Part shown: piece by piece, positions 15,116-23,967 of the stretch | Numbering within the stretch: position 1 is the stretch's first letter | How the letters are laid out: every line of letters begins with the position of its first letter | From: Paraburkholderia sartisoli | GTDB lineage: Bacteria; Pseudomonadota; Gammaproteobacteria; Burkholderiales; Burkholderiaceae | Assembly (NCBI RefSeq): GCF_900107685.1 | Contig: NZ_FNRQ01000008.1 | Coordinates: forward strand, 183,844-247,843 | Reading direction: 5' to 3' | DNA length: 64,000 nt | The notes under the pieces: model-generated | What the model was told of the DNA's origin: nothing | Database searches by the model: none | The model's input: the letters and a program-made list of their open reading frames with translations, nothing else | Made by a program: the position numbers and the translations under genes

Positions 15116-17304
15116 ACACTCCCCGACGCGCCACCGAAACCCTCGAAAGCCTCGCCGCGCGCGCAGGTTTTGAAGTCGAATGGAACAATGCCCACGGCGA
15201 GATGCAGCGCGTGCCCGACAGCACGCTCGCCGTGCTGCTGGAACGCATGGGCCTGCCCTGCGGCAACGCTTCGCAACTCAGACAAAGCGCTGCCACGCTC
15301 GACGCCGAAACGGCAGGACGCAAGCTGCCGCCCCTGATGACCGCCGAATGCGAACGCGGCATCGCGCTGCCCGCCGCTGCCGTGAAATCCGGCAGCCGCT
15401 ATCGCGTCGAACTTGAAAGCGGCGCGATCATCGATGGCCGCTTCACGGCGCCCAAAGGCGAAGCCGCGCTGCTTTCGCCGATCGGCGAAGTGGGCTATCA
15501 CACGCTCGTGATCAACGAGCAGCGCATGACGCTCGCCGTCGCGCCCTCGCGCTGCTACACCATCGCCGACGCGTGGCGCACGCTGCACGACGATGCGTCG
15601 GGCACGCCGCCGCTGTGGGGCGTGGCCGCGCAGCTATACGGGCTGCGCCGTGCTGGCGACGGCGGCATCGGCGACTATTCGGCGCTCGCCGCGCTCGCCA
15701 CCGAAAGCGCGAAACACGGCGCGCACGCGCTCGCGGTCAGCCCGACGCACGCGATGTTCAGCGCCGAGCCGGAACGGTTCAGTCCGTATTCGCCGTCGTC
15801 GCGCCTGTGGCTGAACGTGCTGCATATCGATCCCGCCGCGGTGTTCGGCGCGGAAGCGGCACGCGCGGCGCTCACGCAGATCGACGCCGGCGACGCGTGG
15901 GCGCAGCTCGAAGCGTTGCCGTTGATCAACTGGCCGGCCGCAGCCATGCTGAAGCTCAAGGTGTTGCGCGCGCTCTTCGAGCAGTTCTGCGTGCATGAGC
16001 GTGCGCAGGACGCGCCGCGCGCGCTCGAATTCCACGGCTTCTGCGTACGCGGCGGCCGCGCGCTCGAAGATCACGCGCGCTTCGAGGCGTTGCAGGCCGC
16101 GCAGCTGGCCGCGCCGGGCGGCAACGGCCACTGGCGCGACTGGCCGGAAAACCTGCGCGATCCGCGCAGTGAAGACGTCGAAGCGTTCGCGCAGGCGCAT
16201 CGTCACGAAGTCGAGTTTCATCTGTTCCTGCAATGGCTCGCCGCGAAGGGGCTTTCGCACGCGCAGCACGCCGCCCGCGACGCCGGCATGGCCGTGGGCT
16301 TGATCGCGGATCTCGCGGTTGGGTGCGACAGCGCGGGCAGCCATGCGTGGTCGTATCGCGACGAAATGCTGACGGGCGTGTCGGTCGGTGCGCCGCCCGA
16401 CCTGTTCAACCAGGCGGGCCAGGCGTGGGGGCTCACCACGTTTTCACCGCGCGCGATGCGCACGCAGGGCTTCGCCGCGTTCATCGACATGCTGCGCGCC
16501 GCGTTCGCGCACGCGGGCGGCGTGCGCATCGATCACATCCTCGGCCTGCGGCGGCTATGGCTCGTGCCCGATGGCGAGAAAGCGGCGAACGGCGCGTATC
16601 TGCGCTATCCGCTCGACGACATGCTGCGGCTCATCGCACTCGAATCGTGGCGTCATCGTTCGATTGTGATTGGCGAGGACCTCGGCACCGTGCCGCCGGG
16701 ATTTCGTGAGCGCCTCACGGAACACGGGCTGTCGGGCATCCGCGTGCTGTGGTTCGAACACGCTGGCTGGGGCCAGGGTTTCAAGGCGCCGCAACACTGG
16801 GACCGCGACGCGGTGTCCACCACCACCACGCACGACCTGCCGACGGTGGCCGGCTGGTGGCTCGGCGCGGACATCGACTGGCGCAACCGCATCGGCCAGA
16901 CCTCCGTGCGTGCCGACGGCCGCGATCCGGTCGCGCTTGCACATGAGGAACGCGCGGGCGATCGCGCGGCGTTGTGGCGCGCCTTTCAGGCTGCGGGCCT
17001 CGCGTCACACGACGCGCCCGCGCCGCCGCTCGACCGTCCGCCTGTCGACGAGGCGCTGGCTTTCGTCGCGATGACGCCCGCGATGCTCGTCACGTGTCCG
17101 CTCGAGGACCTGCTTGCGCTTGCGGATCAGCCCAACCTGCCCGGCTCGATCGACGAACATCCGAACTGGCGTCGACGTCTCGCGCTGCCGGTCGATGAAC
17201 TGTTCAGCGACGCGGCGTTCCGCGACCGGGTGCGCGCGGTCGCTGCGAGACGCGCCTGCGCGCCGGCTCCTTCTTCTGCTTCTTCACCGTCTGACACGCC
17301 ATGA
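15112..17304 (+). CDS. malQ: 4-alpha-glucanotransferase (amylomaltase)
   Basis: 730 residues starting at a GTG that overlaps the treZ stop. GH77 features: LYGLRRAGDGGIGDYSALA near residue 175, GGVRIDHILGLRRLW with the nucleophile Asp, VIGEDLGTVPPGFRERL with the acid Glu, and TTTTHDLPTVAGWW with the third Asp. It disproportionates maltodextrins, lengthening short chains left by GlgX so TreY can act, and releases glucose. The N-terminal about 150 residues form the extra beta-rich region found in proteobacterial MalQ. The end overlaps treY by four bases (ATGA). Confidence 0.94.
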   Translation: MNTPRRATETLESLAARAGFEVEWNNAHGEMQRVPDSTLAVLLERMGLPCGNASQLRQSAATLDAETAGRKLPPLMTAECERGIALPAAAVKSGSRYRVELESGAIIDGRFTAPKGEAALLSPIGEVGYHTLVINEQRMTLAVAPSRCYTIADAWRTLHDDASGTPPLWGVAAQLYGLRRAGDGGIGDYSALAALATESAKHGAHALAVSPTHAMFSAEPERFSPYSPSSRLWLNVLHIDPAAVFGAEAARAALTQIDAGDAWAQLEALPLINWPAAAMLKLKVLRALFEQFCVHERAQDAPRALEFHGFCVRGGRALEDHARFEALQAAQLAAPGGNGHWRDWPENLRDPRSEDVEAFAQAHRHEVEFHLFLQWLAAKGLSHAQHAARDAGMAVGLIADLAVGCDSAGSHAWSYRDEMLTGVSVGAPPDLFNQAGQAWGLTTFSPRAMRTQGFAAFIDMLRAAFAHAGGVRIDHILGLRRLWLVPDGEKAANGAYLRYPLDDMLRLIALESWRHRSIVIGEDLGTVPPGFRERLTEHGLSGIRVLWFEHAGWGQGFKAPQHWDRDAVSTTTTHDLPTVAGWWLGADIDWRNRIGQTSVRADGRDPVALAHEERAGDRAALWRAFQAAGLASHDAPAPPLDRPPVDEALAFVAMTPAMLVTCPLEDLLALADQPNLPGSIDEHPNWRRRLALPVDELFSDAAFRDRVRAVAARRACAPAPSSASSPSDTP

Positions 17305-20147
17305 CTGTTCCACGCTCCACGCTCAGACTGCAGTTCCATCGCGACTTCACGTTCGACGATGCGCTCGCGCACGTCGAATACTTCGCTGCCCTGGGTGTCA
17401 GCCATCTGTACGCTTCACCGGTCACCACCGCCGAGCCAGGCTCGATGCACGGCTACGACACGATCGACTACACGCAGGTCAACGCGGAACTCGGCGGCGA
17501 AGCCGCGCTCAGGCGTCTCGTCGACAAGCTGCACGCGCACGGCATGGGGCTCATCGTCGACGTCGTGGCGAATCACATGGGCGTCGGCGGCTCGGGCAAC
17601 GCGTGGTGGCAGGACATTCTCGAATGGGGACGGCACAGCGCGTACGCGCGGCACTTCGACATCGACTGGCATTCGCCCGATCCCGCGTTGCGCGGCAAGG
17701 TGCTGTTGCCGCGCCTCGGCGCCCCGTACGGGGACGAACTCGCGGCGGGTCACATCGCGCTGCGCTTCGCCGCCGATACCGGCCGCTTTTACGTTGCGTA
17801 TCGCGACCACGTGTTCCCGGTTTGCCCGATCGAATACGCGGGCATCCTGAAGGCCGCCGACCGCGCCGATCTGGGCGCACTTGCGGAGCGCTTCAACGGC
17901 GTCACCACGCAGCCCGCCGACCAGCCTCGCGCCGCCGATGGCATCGAAGCATTGCGCACGTACGTCGCGCAAAACGGGCTGGCGGCGATCGAAGCCGCGC
18001 TCGGGACCTTCGATGCGTGCGCACCGGTCACGCGCGAGCGGCTGCACCGGCTGCTCGAACGGCAGCACTATCGGCTCGCGTGGTGGCGCACCGCGGCCGA
18101 CGAAGTCAACTGGCGGCGCTTTTTCGACATCGGCACGCTCGCGGGCGTGCGCGTCGAGCGCCCCGAGGTGTTCGACGCGGTGCATGCGCTGATTTTCCGG
18201 CTGTACGCGGAAGGTGTCGTGGATGGCGTGCGGATCGATCATGTCGACGGGCTCGCCGAGCCGCGCGAGTATTGTCAGCGGCTGCGCCAGCGGCTCAACG
18301 AACTGCGTGAGGGCAATCCGTATTTCGTCGTCGAAAAGATTCTCGCGCGTGGCGAGCCGCTGCGCGACGACTGGCCCGTCGACGGCACGACCGGTTACGA
18401 CTTCATGAATGACGTTGGCGCGTTGCTGCACGATCCGCAAGGTGCCGCGCCGCTCGCCACCCTGTGGACGGAACTCACGGGCCGCAGCGCATCGTTCGCG
18501 GACGAGGCATTGCTCGCGCGTCGCCAGACACTGACCGGGAATCTCGCGGCGGAGCTGGATCGCGCGGCGCGCGCGCTGCATCGTATCGCACGCGACCAGC
18601 TGTCGACGCGCGACTTCACGTTCACCGCGATCCGTCGCGCGCTGACTGAACTCGTCGCGCATTTTTCGGTGTATCGCATCTATCCGCAAAACAACGTGCG
18701 CGGCGAGATCGACAACCGCTACTTCAATCAGGCGTTCGATGCGGCGAAGCAGACGCTCGCGCGTGGCGATCACGACGTGCTGGAGCGCATCGGCGAATGG
18801 CTCGGCGGCGCGCAGCAAGGCGACGACGCGAGCGGCAATGGGTCCAGTCATTCGGGATCGTCACGACGCACCGCGCAAACGGTTTTTTCGCAGCTCACCG
18901 CGCCGGTCGCGGCCAAGGCAATCGAAGATACCGCGTGCTACCGCTACGGACGCCTGTTGTCGCGCAACGAAGTGGGCGCCGATCCGGGCGAATTCGCGCT
19001 GACGGTCGAGCAGTTTCACGCGGCCAGTCTGGAACGCGCGCGACGCTTTCCGCACGCGATGCTGGCCACCGCGACGCACGATCACAAACGCGGCGAGGAC
19101 ATGCGCGCACGCGTTGCCGTGCTGAGCGAAATTCCGCAGGAATGGGGCGCGACGTTGCGCGGCTGGTCGACCTTGAACGCGCCGCATCGTCGTGAAGCGG
19201 ACAGTCGCGATCCCGTTGCGCGCGACACGCCGGACGCCATCGAGGCAGCGGCCAGCCCACATCACTGGGCGCCGGGCCCCGACGCGGAGGCGATGCTGTA
19301 TCAGACGCTCGTCGGCTGCTGGCCAACCGGGCTGGAACCCGACGACGAAGCGGGCGTCAAGGCGCTGGCCGAACGTGTGGCGCAATGGCAGTTGAAGGCA
19401 TTGCGCGAAGCGAAGCTGCGCACGAACTGGCTCGCGCCCGATGAAGCATACGAAAACGCCTGTCGCGACTTTCTCTTCGACGTGCTCGCGCCGCAGCGAC
19501 GCGACGGCTTTTTGCGCGAGCTGCATGCTTTCGTCGAGCGGATCAACGCGGCGGGCGCGATCAACAGCCTGCAGCAGACGGTGCTGCGTCTCGCATCGCC
19601 TGGCGTGCCGGATCTGTATCAGGGCACGGAATTGTGGGACTTCAGTCTTGTCGATCCCGACAACCGGCGGCCCGTCGATTTCGCGCAGCGGCACGCGTGG
19701 CTCGTCGAGACGCCGCCGTCCGTGCAGCTCGCAAACTGGCGCGACGGCCGCGTGAAGCTGGGTGTCGTACACCGGATGCTCACGTTGCGCGCGCATCTAC
19801 CGGCGCTGCCCGATCAGGGCGTGTATCTGCCACTGCGGATTCGCGGCAGCCAGGCGGCGCACGTCATCGCGTTCGCGCGGCGCTATGGCAGCGCGTACGG
19901 TGTCGTCATTGCCACGCGTCTCGCCGCGACGCTGCTCGATCCAGGCACGGACATGCCGCTCGTCGCGCCCGAACGATGGGGCGACACGGCGATCGAGATG
20001 CCGGAGGCGCTCGCCTCGCGCGCGCTCTTCGACTGGTTGAGCCCGGGCGCGCCCAAGGTCGATGAATCCGGCCTGCTGTACCTGCGCGACGCGCTCGCGG
20101 CGATGCCCGTTGCGGTGCTGGTCGAGGAAGGCGTGCCAGCGGTTTGA
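17301..20147 (+). CDS. treY: Malto-oligosyltrehalose synthase
   Basis: 948 residues. It opens with STLRLQFHRDFTFDDA and GVSHLYASPV, typical of TreY. The catalytic segments are DGVRIDHVDGLAEPREY, YFVVEKILARGEPL and ATATHDHKRGEDMRAR. It converts the reducing end of a maltodextrin into an alpha,alpha-1,1-linked trehalosyl end, which TreZ then cuts off. A Gly/Ser-rich insert near residue 510 is probably a surface loop. It is the last gene of the run from glgE; the next gene starts 86 bases later after a region with no clear terminator. Confidence 0.95.
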   Translation: MTVPRSTLRLQFHRDFTFDDALAHVEYFAALGVSHLYASPVTTAEPGSMHGYDTIDYTQVNAELGGEAALRRLVDKLHAHGMGLIVDVVANHMGVGGSGNAWWQDILEWGRHSAYARHFDIDWHSPDPALRGKVLLPRLGAPYGDELAAGHIALRFAADTGRFYVAYRDHVFPVCPIEYAGILKAADRADLGALAERFNGVTTQPADQPRAADGIEALRTYVAQNGLAAIEAALGTFDACAPVTRERLHRLLERQHYRLAWWRTAADEVNWRRFFDIGTLAGVRVERPEVFDAVHALIFRLYAEGVVDGVRIDHVDGLAEPREYCQRLRQRLNELREGNPYFVVEKILARGEPLRDDWPVDGTTGYDFMNDVGALLHDPQGAAPLATLWTELTGRSASFADEALLARRQTLTGNLAAELDRAARALHRIARDQLSTRDFTFTAIRRALTELVAHFSVYRIYPQNNVRGEIDNRYFNQAFDAAKQTLARGDHDVLERIGEWLGGAQQGDDASGNGSSHSGSSRRTAQTVFSQLTAPVAAKAIEDTACYRYGRLLSRNEVGADPGEFALTVEQFHAASLERARRFPHAMLATATHDHKRGEDMRARVAVLSEIPQEWGATLRGWSTLNAPHRREADSRDPVARDTPDAIEAAASPHHWAPGPDAEAMLYQTLVGCWPTGLEPDDEAGVKALAERVAQWQLKALREAKLRTNWLAPDEAYENACRDFLFDVLAPQRRDGFLRELHAFVERINAAGAINSLQQTVLRLASPGVPDLYQGTELWDFSLVDPDNRRPVDFAQRHAWLVETPPSVQLANWRDGRVKLGVVHRMLTLRAHLPALPDQGVYLPLRIRGSQAAHVIAFARRYGSAYGVVIATRLAATLLDPGTDMPLVAPERWGDTAIEMPEALASRALFDWLSPGAPKVDESGLLYLRDALAAMPVAVLVEEGVPAV

Positions 20148-20233
20148 GCCGGAACGCTTCCGGTACACTTGATCAGCTTTCCCAATCCATCCTCCGCCGA
20201 TTGCTTCGACGGGAATCTCACACGGAGACAAAC

Positions 20234-20662
20234 ATGCGAACGAGTGCCCGTAATCATTTTTCTGGTCAGATCACGAGCGTCAAGGCCGGCGCCGTCAACG
20301 ACGAAATCGCGCTGCGCACGCAGGATGGCCTCGACATCGTCGCCGTCATCACGCACGGCAGCGCAGCGGCACTGGGGCTTGCGGCGGGCAAACCGGCGTT
20401 CGCGCTGGTGAAGGCGTCGTCGGTGCTCGTGATGGTCGATGTCGACAGCAGCAAGGTGTCGGCACGCAACGTCGTCGCGGGCACGGTTTCGGCCGTACAC
20501 AAGGGTGCGGTCAATGCCGAGGTCATCATCGCCGCAACCGGCGGCGCGCAGATCGCGGCGATCATCACCAACGACAGCGTCGAGCGTCTCGGGCTCGCCA
20601 GCGGCAAGGCTGCCGCCGCGATCTTCAAGGCATCGAGCGTGATCGTGGGCGTCGACCAGTAA
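20234..20662 (+). CDS. Molbindin: stand-alone di-TOBE (Mop) molybdate-binding protein
   Basis: 142 residues from the ATG at 20234, which has GGAGA upstream; a longer frame back to 20144 overlaps treY and is unlikely. It consists of two TOBE/Mop repeats. The first starts SGQITSVKAGAVNDEIAL and the second VAGTVSAVHKGAVNAEVI, each ending in the ALVKASSVLVMV / AIFKASSVIVGV strand. Such proteins store or buffer molybdate in oligomers. It corresponds to the sensory half missing from the ModE encoded 1.4 kb downstream, so it may act as its separate molybdate-sensing partner. That pairing is inference. An intrinsic terminator follows. Confidence 0.9.
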   Translation: MRTSARNHFSGQITSVKAGAVNDEIALRTQDGLDIVAVITHGSAAALGLAAGKPAFALVKASSVLVMVDVDSSKVSARNVVAGTVSAVHKGAVNAEVIIAATGGAQIAAIITNDSVERLGLASGKAAAAIFKASSVIVGVDQ

Positions 20663-20678
20663 CCGTCCTGTTTCATGC

Positions 20679-20706
20679 ACCGGCCGTCGCAATGGCGGCC
20701 GGTTTT
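20679..20706 (+). terminator. Intrinsic terminator after molbindin
   Basis: An 8-base perfect stem, ACCGGCCG at 20679-20686 and CGGCCGGT at 20696-20703, with a 9-base loop and then a short T-run. It ends the molbindin transcript and separates it from the oxidoreductase gene. Confidence 0.8.
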
Positions 20707-20791
20707 GCGTTTCGCTTCAGCGCAAAGATCAGAATATGCCAGCCGATATGATGCCTGGCGCGCGATCTGGCGTGCAATCGCGCCCGATCGC

Positions 20792-20819
20792 AGCGTAATA
20801 TACCCACGGACATAGCGAT
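20792..20819. promoter_or_regulatory. Predicted ModE operator (site 1) upstream of the molybdopterin oxidoreductase
   Basis: Half-sites AGCGTAATATA (20792-20802) and GACATAGCGAT (20809-20819) flank a 6-base spacer. This fits the ModE operator as I recall it from E. coli: inverted CG-N-TATATA-like halves with a 6-7 base spacer. It overlaps a possible -10 element TAATAT at 20796-20801 and lies 34 bases before the start codon, a position suited to repression. Two more sites of the same geometry lie near 23.9 and 24.5 kb. Confidence 0.65.
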
Positions 20820-20852
20820 GAACAGGCTGGCATGGCCAGCGGAGGATCGAAG

Positions 20853-21377
20853 ATGGGTATGGCAGACACCGCGGCAAAACTTGAGCAGGTCATGACGTCG
20901 ACCGCGTCGGCGATTGCGGAGCCTGCAACGCCTGGCGTGATTTCGCTGACCGGCGACGTAGTGCGCCCCATGTCGTTTTCCATGGATGACCTGAGGACGC
21001 GTGCCAGCGCGCTCGCCGATACGTTCGACCTGCGGTGCTTCACGACCGACCGGTTCATTCGCACGGTCGATCGTTATCGTGGTGTCCTGCTCAGGGAACT
21101 CATCAATCTTGCTGGCCTGCGCTGCGATTCGCCGGGCGATTTCAAGCGGATGGTGATGATCGCGAGCGCTCACGACGGATACGCGGTCACGTTTTCGTGG
21201 CACGAACTGTTCAATACGCCTGTGGGCGAACAGGTACTCGTTGCGTGTGAATGCGGCGGCCAGCCGCTGGACGCGGAGCATGGCGCGCCAGTGCTCTTTT
21301 CCGGCGCGGATATTCATTCCGCGCCGCGCCATGTGAAGCGGCTCGCGCGAATTGAAACGCGGGTGCTCAGGCCTTAA
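20853..21377 (+). CDS. Small molybdopterin-binding-domain oxidoreductase (sulfite-oxidase-like fold)
   Basis: 174 residues from the ATG at 20853, chosen because GGAGGATCGAAG sits ideally before it; an ATG at 20832 is in frame but has no such site. ISLTGDVVRPMSFSMDDL, then LRCFTTDRFIRTVDRYRGVLLRELINLAGL and IASAHDGYAVTFSWHELF, follow the layout of the oxidoreductase molybdopterin-binding domain. The Cys in LRCF is the likely equivalent of the Mo-ligand cysteine, though the alignment is by eye. There is no signal peptide, so it is probably cytoplasmic. Its substrate is unknown. A predicted ModE operator upstream suggests molybdate-responsive expression. Confidence 0.78.
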   Translation: MGMADTAAKLEQVMTSTASAIAEPATPGVISLTGDVVRPMSFSMDDLRTRASALADTFDLRCFTTDRFIRTVDRYRGVLLRELINLAGLRCDSPGDFKRMVMIASAHDGYAVTFSWHELFNTPVGEQVLVACECGGQPLDAEHGAPVLFSGADIHSAPRHVKRLARIETRVLRP

Positions 21378-21395
21378 ACCAATCGTCAGGCCTTT

Positions 21396-22010
21396 ATGAG
21401 CGAGCACTCGCCCCGCGTAAATCCGCCGATGTCGTCGAACCTGGACGAAGCCTCCGCTGCGCGCGTACACGAACTGCTAGCCGCGGCGGATGAGCCACCC
21501 ACGCCGGACGCACGATTGTTTGCGCGGCTGATCGCGGCGCGCGAAGTGCGTGGAGAAATCGCACTGCTCGGCATTACGCAAAATGCGCTCGACGCGCTCG
21601 TTAAACGACATTTCCGGAACGTAGCCAGGCCACCCCGCATTCCGGCATTGCCGGCGATGCTTCCCGCTTCAGCACACGCGGATTTTTTGAGCGCGCTTGC
21701 CGCATTGCTTCAAACGCACGCAAACCCGTCGACAAACGAAGACGACACGCGCTGCATCGCGGCGATCATCGCGCATGCGTGTCTGCGGCCGGACCATCTG
21801 TGGCGCGATCTCGGCTTGAGTGGCCGCGACGACGTGACCTCGATGCTCGAGCGTTATTTCCCGACGCTGTTCATCCGCAATACCGCCAGCCTTCGATGGA
21901 AGAAATTTCTCGCGCGTGAACTCGCGCTCGCTCGTGGAACGGAACCTGGACCGGCGCCGGGTTGCCCGGGATGCGAAGACTTCGGTTACTGCTTTCCGCA
22001 CGGACATTGA
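21396..22010 (+). CDS. NifQ-like protein with an incomplete cysteine motif
   Basis: 204 residues, starting 18 bases after the oxidoreductase stop, so probably co-transcribed. The C-terminal region RWKKFLARELALARG followed by GCPGCEDFGYCF matches the end of NifQ, which carries a Mo-Fe-S cluster and supplies molybdenum for the nitrogenase cofactor. The family motif is C-x4-C-x2-C-x5-C. Here C190, C193 and C199 are present but position 185 is Gly, so the first cysteine is missing. No other nif gene lies in the window. It may be a molybdenum-handling relative not dedicated to nitrogenase, or a decayed NifQ. Confidence 0.75.
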   Translation: MSEHSPRVNPPMSSNLDEASAARVHELLAAADEPPTPDARLFARLIAAREVRGEIALLGITQNALDALVKRHFRNVARPPRIPALPAMLPASAHADFLSALAALLQTHANPSTNEDDTRCIAAIIAHACLRPDHLWRDLGLSGRDDVTSMLERYFPTLFIRNTASLRWKKFLARELALARGTEPGPAPGCPGCEDFGYCFPHGH

Positions 22011-22048
22011 CGCGCCCGCGCGCGTCGCCATCGTGTATGCTTTCGCGC

Positions 22049-22435
22049 ATGGCTAAACCCGCAAACGACACGAAGAGTCTGGCAAAAGCCCGGCCGGAGG
22101 TGCGCTTTCGCATGCGCATCCAGCAGGCGGGCACGATCGCGCTCGGGCCCGGCAAGGTCTCGCTGCTCGAAGCCGTGCGGGAGCACGGTTCAATTTCAGC
22201 GGCTGCACGCAGCCTCAACATGTCGTACCGGCGCGCGTGGTTGCTGATGGACGAACTGAACCGCTCGCTCAAGTCGCCCGCCACCGTCTCGGAACATGGT
22301 GGCCAGAGCGGCGGTGGCAGCGTTCTCACACCTGTTGGCGAAGAAATCATCCGCCTCTACCGTGACATCGAAGAACAGGCCGCCGCTGCATGTGCGGCCC
22401 AGATCACCGCGCTCACCAGACTCGTCAAACGCTGA
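22049..22435 (+). CDS. modE: ModE-type transcriptional regulator, DNA-binding domain only
   Basis: 128 residues from the ATG at 22049; a longer frame back to 21962 overlaps the NifQ-like gene. The winged helix-turn-helix is clear: GPGKVSLLEAVREHGSIS, AAARSLNMSYRRAWLLMDEL, then LTPVGEEIIRLYRDIE, which is the LysR-like N-domain of ModE. E. coli ModE continues with two molbindin repeats, absent here. Those repeats exist as a separate gene at 20234. The two genes may therefore form a split molybdate sensor, a layout known from comparative surveys of ModE. It probably binds the three operators listed for this region. Confidence 0.88.
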   Translation: MAKPANDTKSLAKARPEVRFRMRIQQAGTIALGPGKVSLLEAVREHGSISAAARSLNMSYRRAWLLMDELNRSLKSPATVSEHGGQSGGGSVLTPVGEEIIRLYRDIEEQAAAACAAQITALTRLVKR

Positions 22436-22470
22436 GCGGATCGACTACGCGTCGCGGCGCTCTCTTGTCG

Positions 22471-23808
22471 TCAACCGTGACGCAGGCAAAACCGCGAGGC
22501 GCGCGGCGCACCTGCCGCAAGAGACGTCGCATGCGCGCGCGTCACCCGTTCCACGAAGCTCGCGATGCTCGCGGTACGCAACGGGTAATACGTGACCTGA
22601 TGGCGCTCGCACACGCGCTTGAGCATGTTCATCGAATCGTGGTCCACGCAGTCGACCGGAAAAACCACCATGTCCGCACGCGGCAACGCCGCCGCCAGCA
22701 GGCCTTTTCTGTCTTCAACGCCGCCGTCGTGCAGTGTCAACTCTCCGCCCGCCGATTCGACGATCCGCCTGAGCGCCGCGTTCGAGCCCGGCCGGCCGCC
22801 CACGTAGACGATCCGCTTGCCGCCCAGCGCGTCGAGCAGCGCCTGATGGGCGTCGGGCGCTTCCGCGGAAAGCTGCATCGTTCGCTCCATGGCACCAGCC
22901 TCGGCCTGCACGACGTCGAGCAGCGCGAGCGCCTCGTCGAGACTCTCGCGTAGCGCCTGCGCGTATTCCTGCTCTTTTGCCGCGCGCTGTTCAGCGGCCT
23001 CGCGCCGGCTCGTGTGGAGCGCAAGGCGCGCATCGCGGGTCGCGAGCGCATCGCGCAGCGTCGACACCTCGGCCTCGAGGCCCGCTTCATTGCCCACGCT
23101 CTTGCGCTCCAGTTGCGCCGTCAACTGCGCGATCTGCGCCGAGCGTTCGCAAATCGATGCGTCCCGCTGGATGCTCATTTCGTGCAACCGCTTCTGCTGG
23201 CGCTCGACCCTGTCGCGCAGCGTCGCGTTCTCCGCTTCCAGCGCGACAAGGCGACGGATATCCGCGCGGTTCGCCGCGCCCACCAGATGCGACAGCATAT
23301 GCAGCGCGCCAAACGCGACCTGCCGCTCGTGGATCGTGGCTTGCGGATGCGTCATCAGCGCCCAGTACGCGGGCGGAATGTCACCGTTCCCGAGCGCTTC
23401 GTCCCACATCGCGAGCAGCGCTTCGGCGTCGCCCGCCTTGTCGAAACGACGTATGGCGCCCGCGTAGCGCTCATCCAGCGCCTTGTGCAACGCCTTGCCG
23501 CCCGCGCCGCCTTCCATCGCCAGCTCGACTGCCGCGTGGTGAATCTCAAGGTCGCTCGCACGTTCCCGGTCCACGTTGGCGAACTTCGACACGATCTTGC
23601 GCAGTTCGTGTGTCGTCAGGCAGGTGCCGATCACCGAGCAGTGCAGATGCGGGTCGAGCTCAGCGAGGCGCACGCGGCGCCTGAAGCTGGATAGCTGCGG
23701 CCGCGCGGGCTGACAGCAAGCGTCGCCTGCATGCGGGTAAGTTCCAGCCTCTTTTTCGGGCTGAACGATGCCCGGCGTGCGAGCGAGACGAAACGGCGGA
23801 GTGTGCAT
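22471..23808 (-). CDS. DUF2325 protein with central coiled coil
   Basis: 445 residues from the ATG at 23808, which has GAGG five bases upstream; a GTG at 23850 would add 14 residues. Near the N-terminus is HLHCSVIGTCL (residues 54-64) with two cysteines and two histidines. Residues about 190-310 are a Glu/Arg/Ala-rich coiled coil. Residues about 328-425 form the DUF2325 domain, starting GGKRIVYVGGRPGSN and holding PVDCVDHDSMNMLKRVCE. Conserved Cys/His suggest metal or redox chemistry, but no function is known. It converges on modE with only 35 bases between the stops, and a predicted ModE operator lies 80 bases upstream. Confidence 0.8.
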   Translation of the reverse strand: MHTPPFRLARTPGIVQPEKEAGTYPHAGDACCQPARPQLSSFRRRVRLAELDPHLHCSVIGTCLTTHELRKIVSKFANVDRERASDLEIHHAAVELAMEGGAGGKALHKALDERYAGAIRRFDKAGDAEALLAMWDEALGNGDIPPAYWALMTHPQATIHERQVAFGALHMLSHLVGAANRADIRRLVALEAENATLRDRVERQQKRLHEMSIQRDASICERSAQIAQLTAQLERKSVGNEAGLEAEVSTLRDALATRDARLALHTSRREAAEQRAAKEQEYAQALRESLDEALALLDVVQAEAGAMERTMQLSAEAPDAHQALLDALGGKRIVYVGGRPGSNAALRRIVESAGGELTLHDGGVEDRKGLLAAALPRADMVVFPVDCVDHDSMNMLKRVCERHQVTYYPLRTASIASFVERVTRAHATSLAAGAPRASRFCLRHG

Positions 23809-23888
23809 GACGACCTCGAATCCTGTTCCGGTTTTTACGGCCGGGTTCACGCTATCGACAGCGCTTCTCCACCGTACGACTCGATTTC

Positions 23889-23916
23889 AGCGAAATATAC
23901 TAGCGTATACAGCGAA
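23889..23916. promoter_or_regulatory. Predicted ModE operator (site 2) upstream of the DUF2325 gene
   Basis: Half-sites AGCGAAATATA (23889-23899) and TATACAGCGAA (23906-23916) with a 6-base spacer. On the minus strand the site overlaps a possible -10 TATATT preceded by TTCGAT at 16 bases. The local sequence is much more AT-rich than the surrounding genes. Architecture is identical to the sites at 20792 and 24535. Confidence 0.7.
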
Positions 23917-23967
23917 TCGAATTCCGAACTTGACATCGCGCCGACGTCCGGGGTTATCCGATGTTTG

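Noticed and set aside
21986..22048. A fourth ModE operator before modE itself (ATCGTGTATGC near 22030)
   Set aside because: Only the first four bases of the half-site match and no inverted partner is present at a 6- or 7-base spacing.
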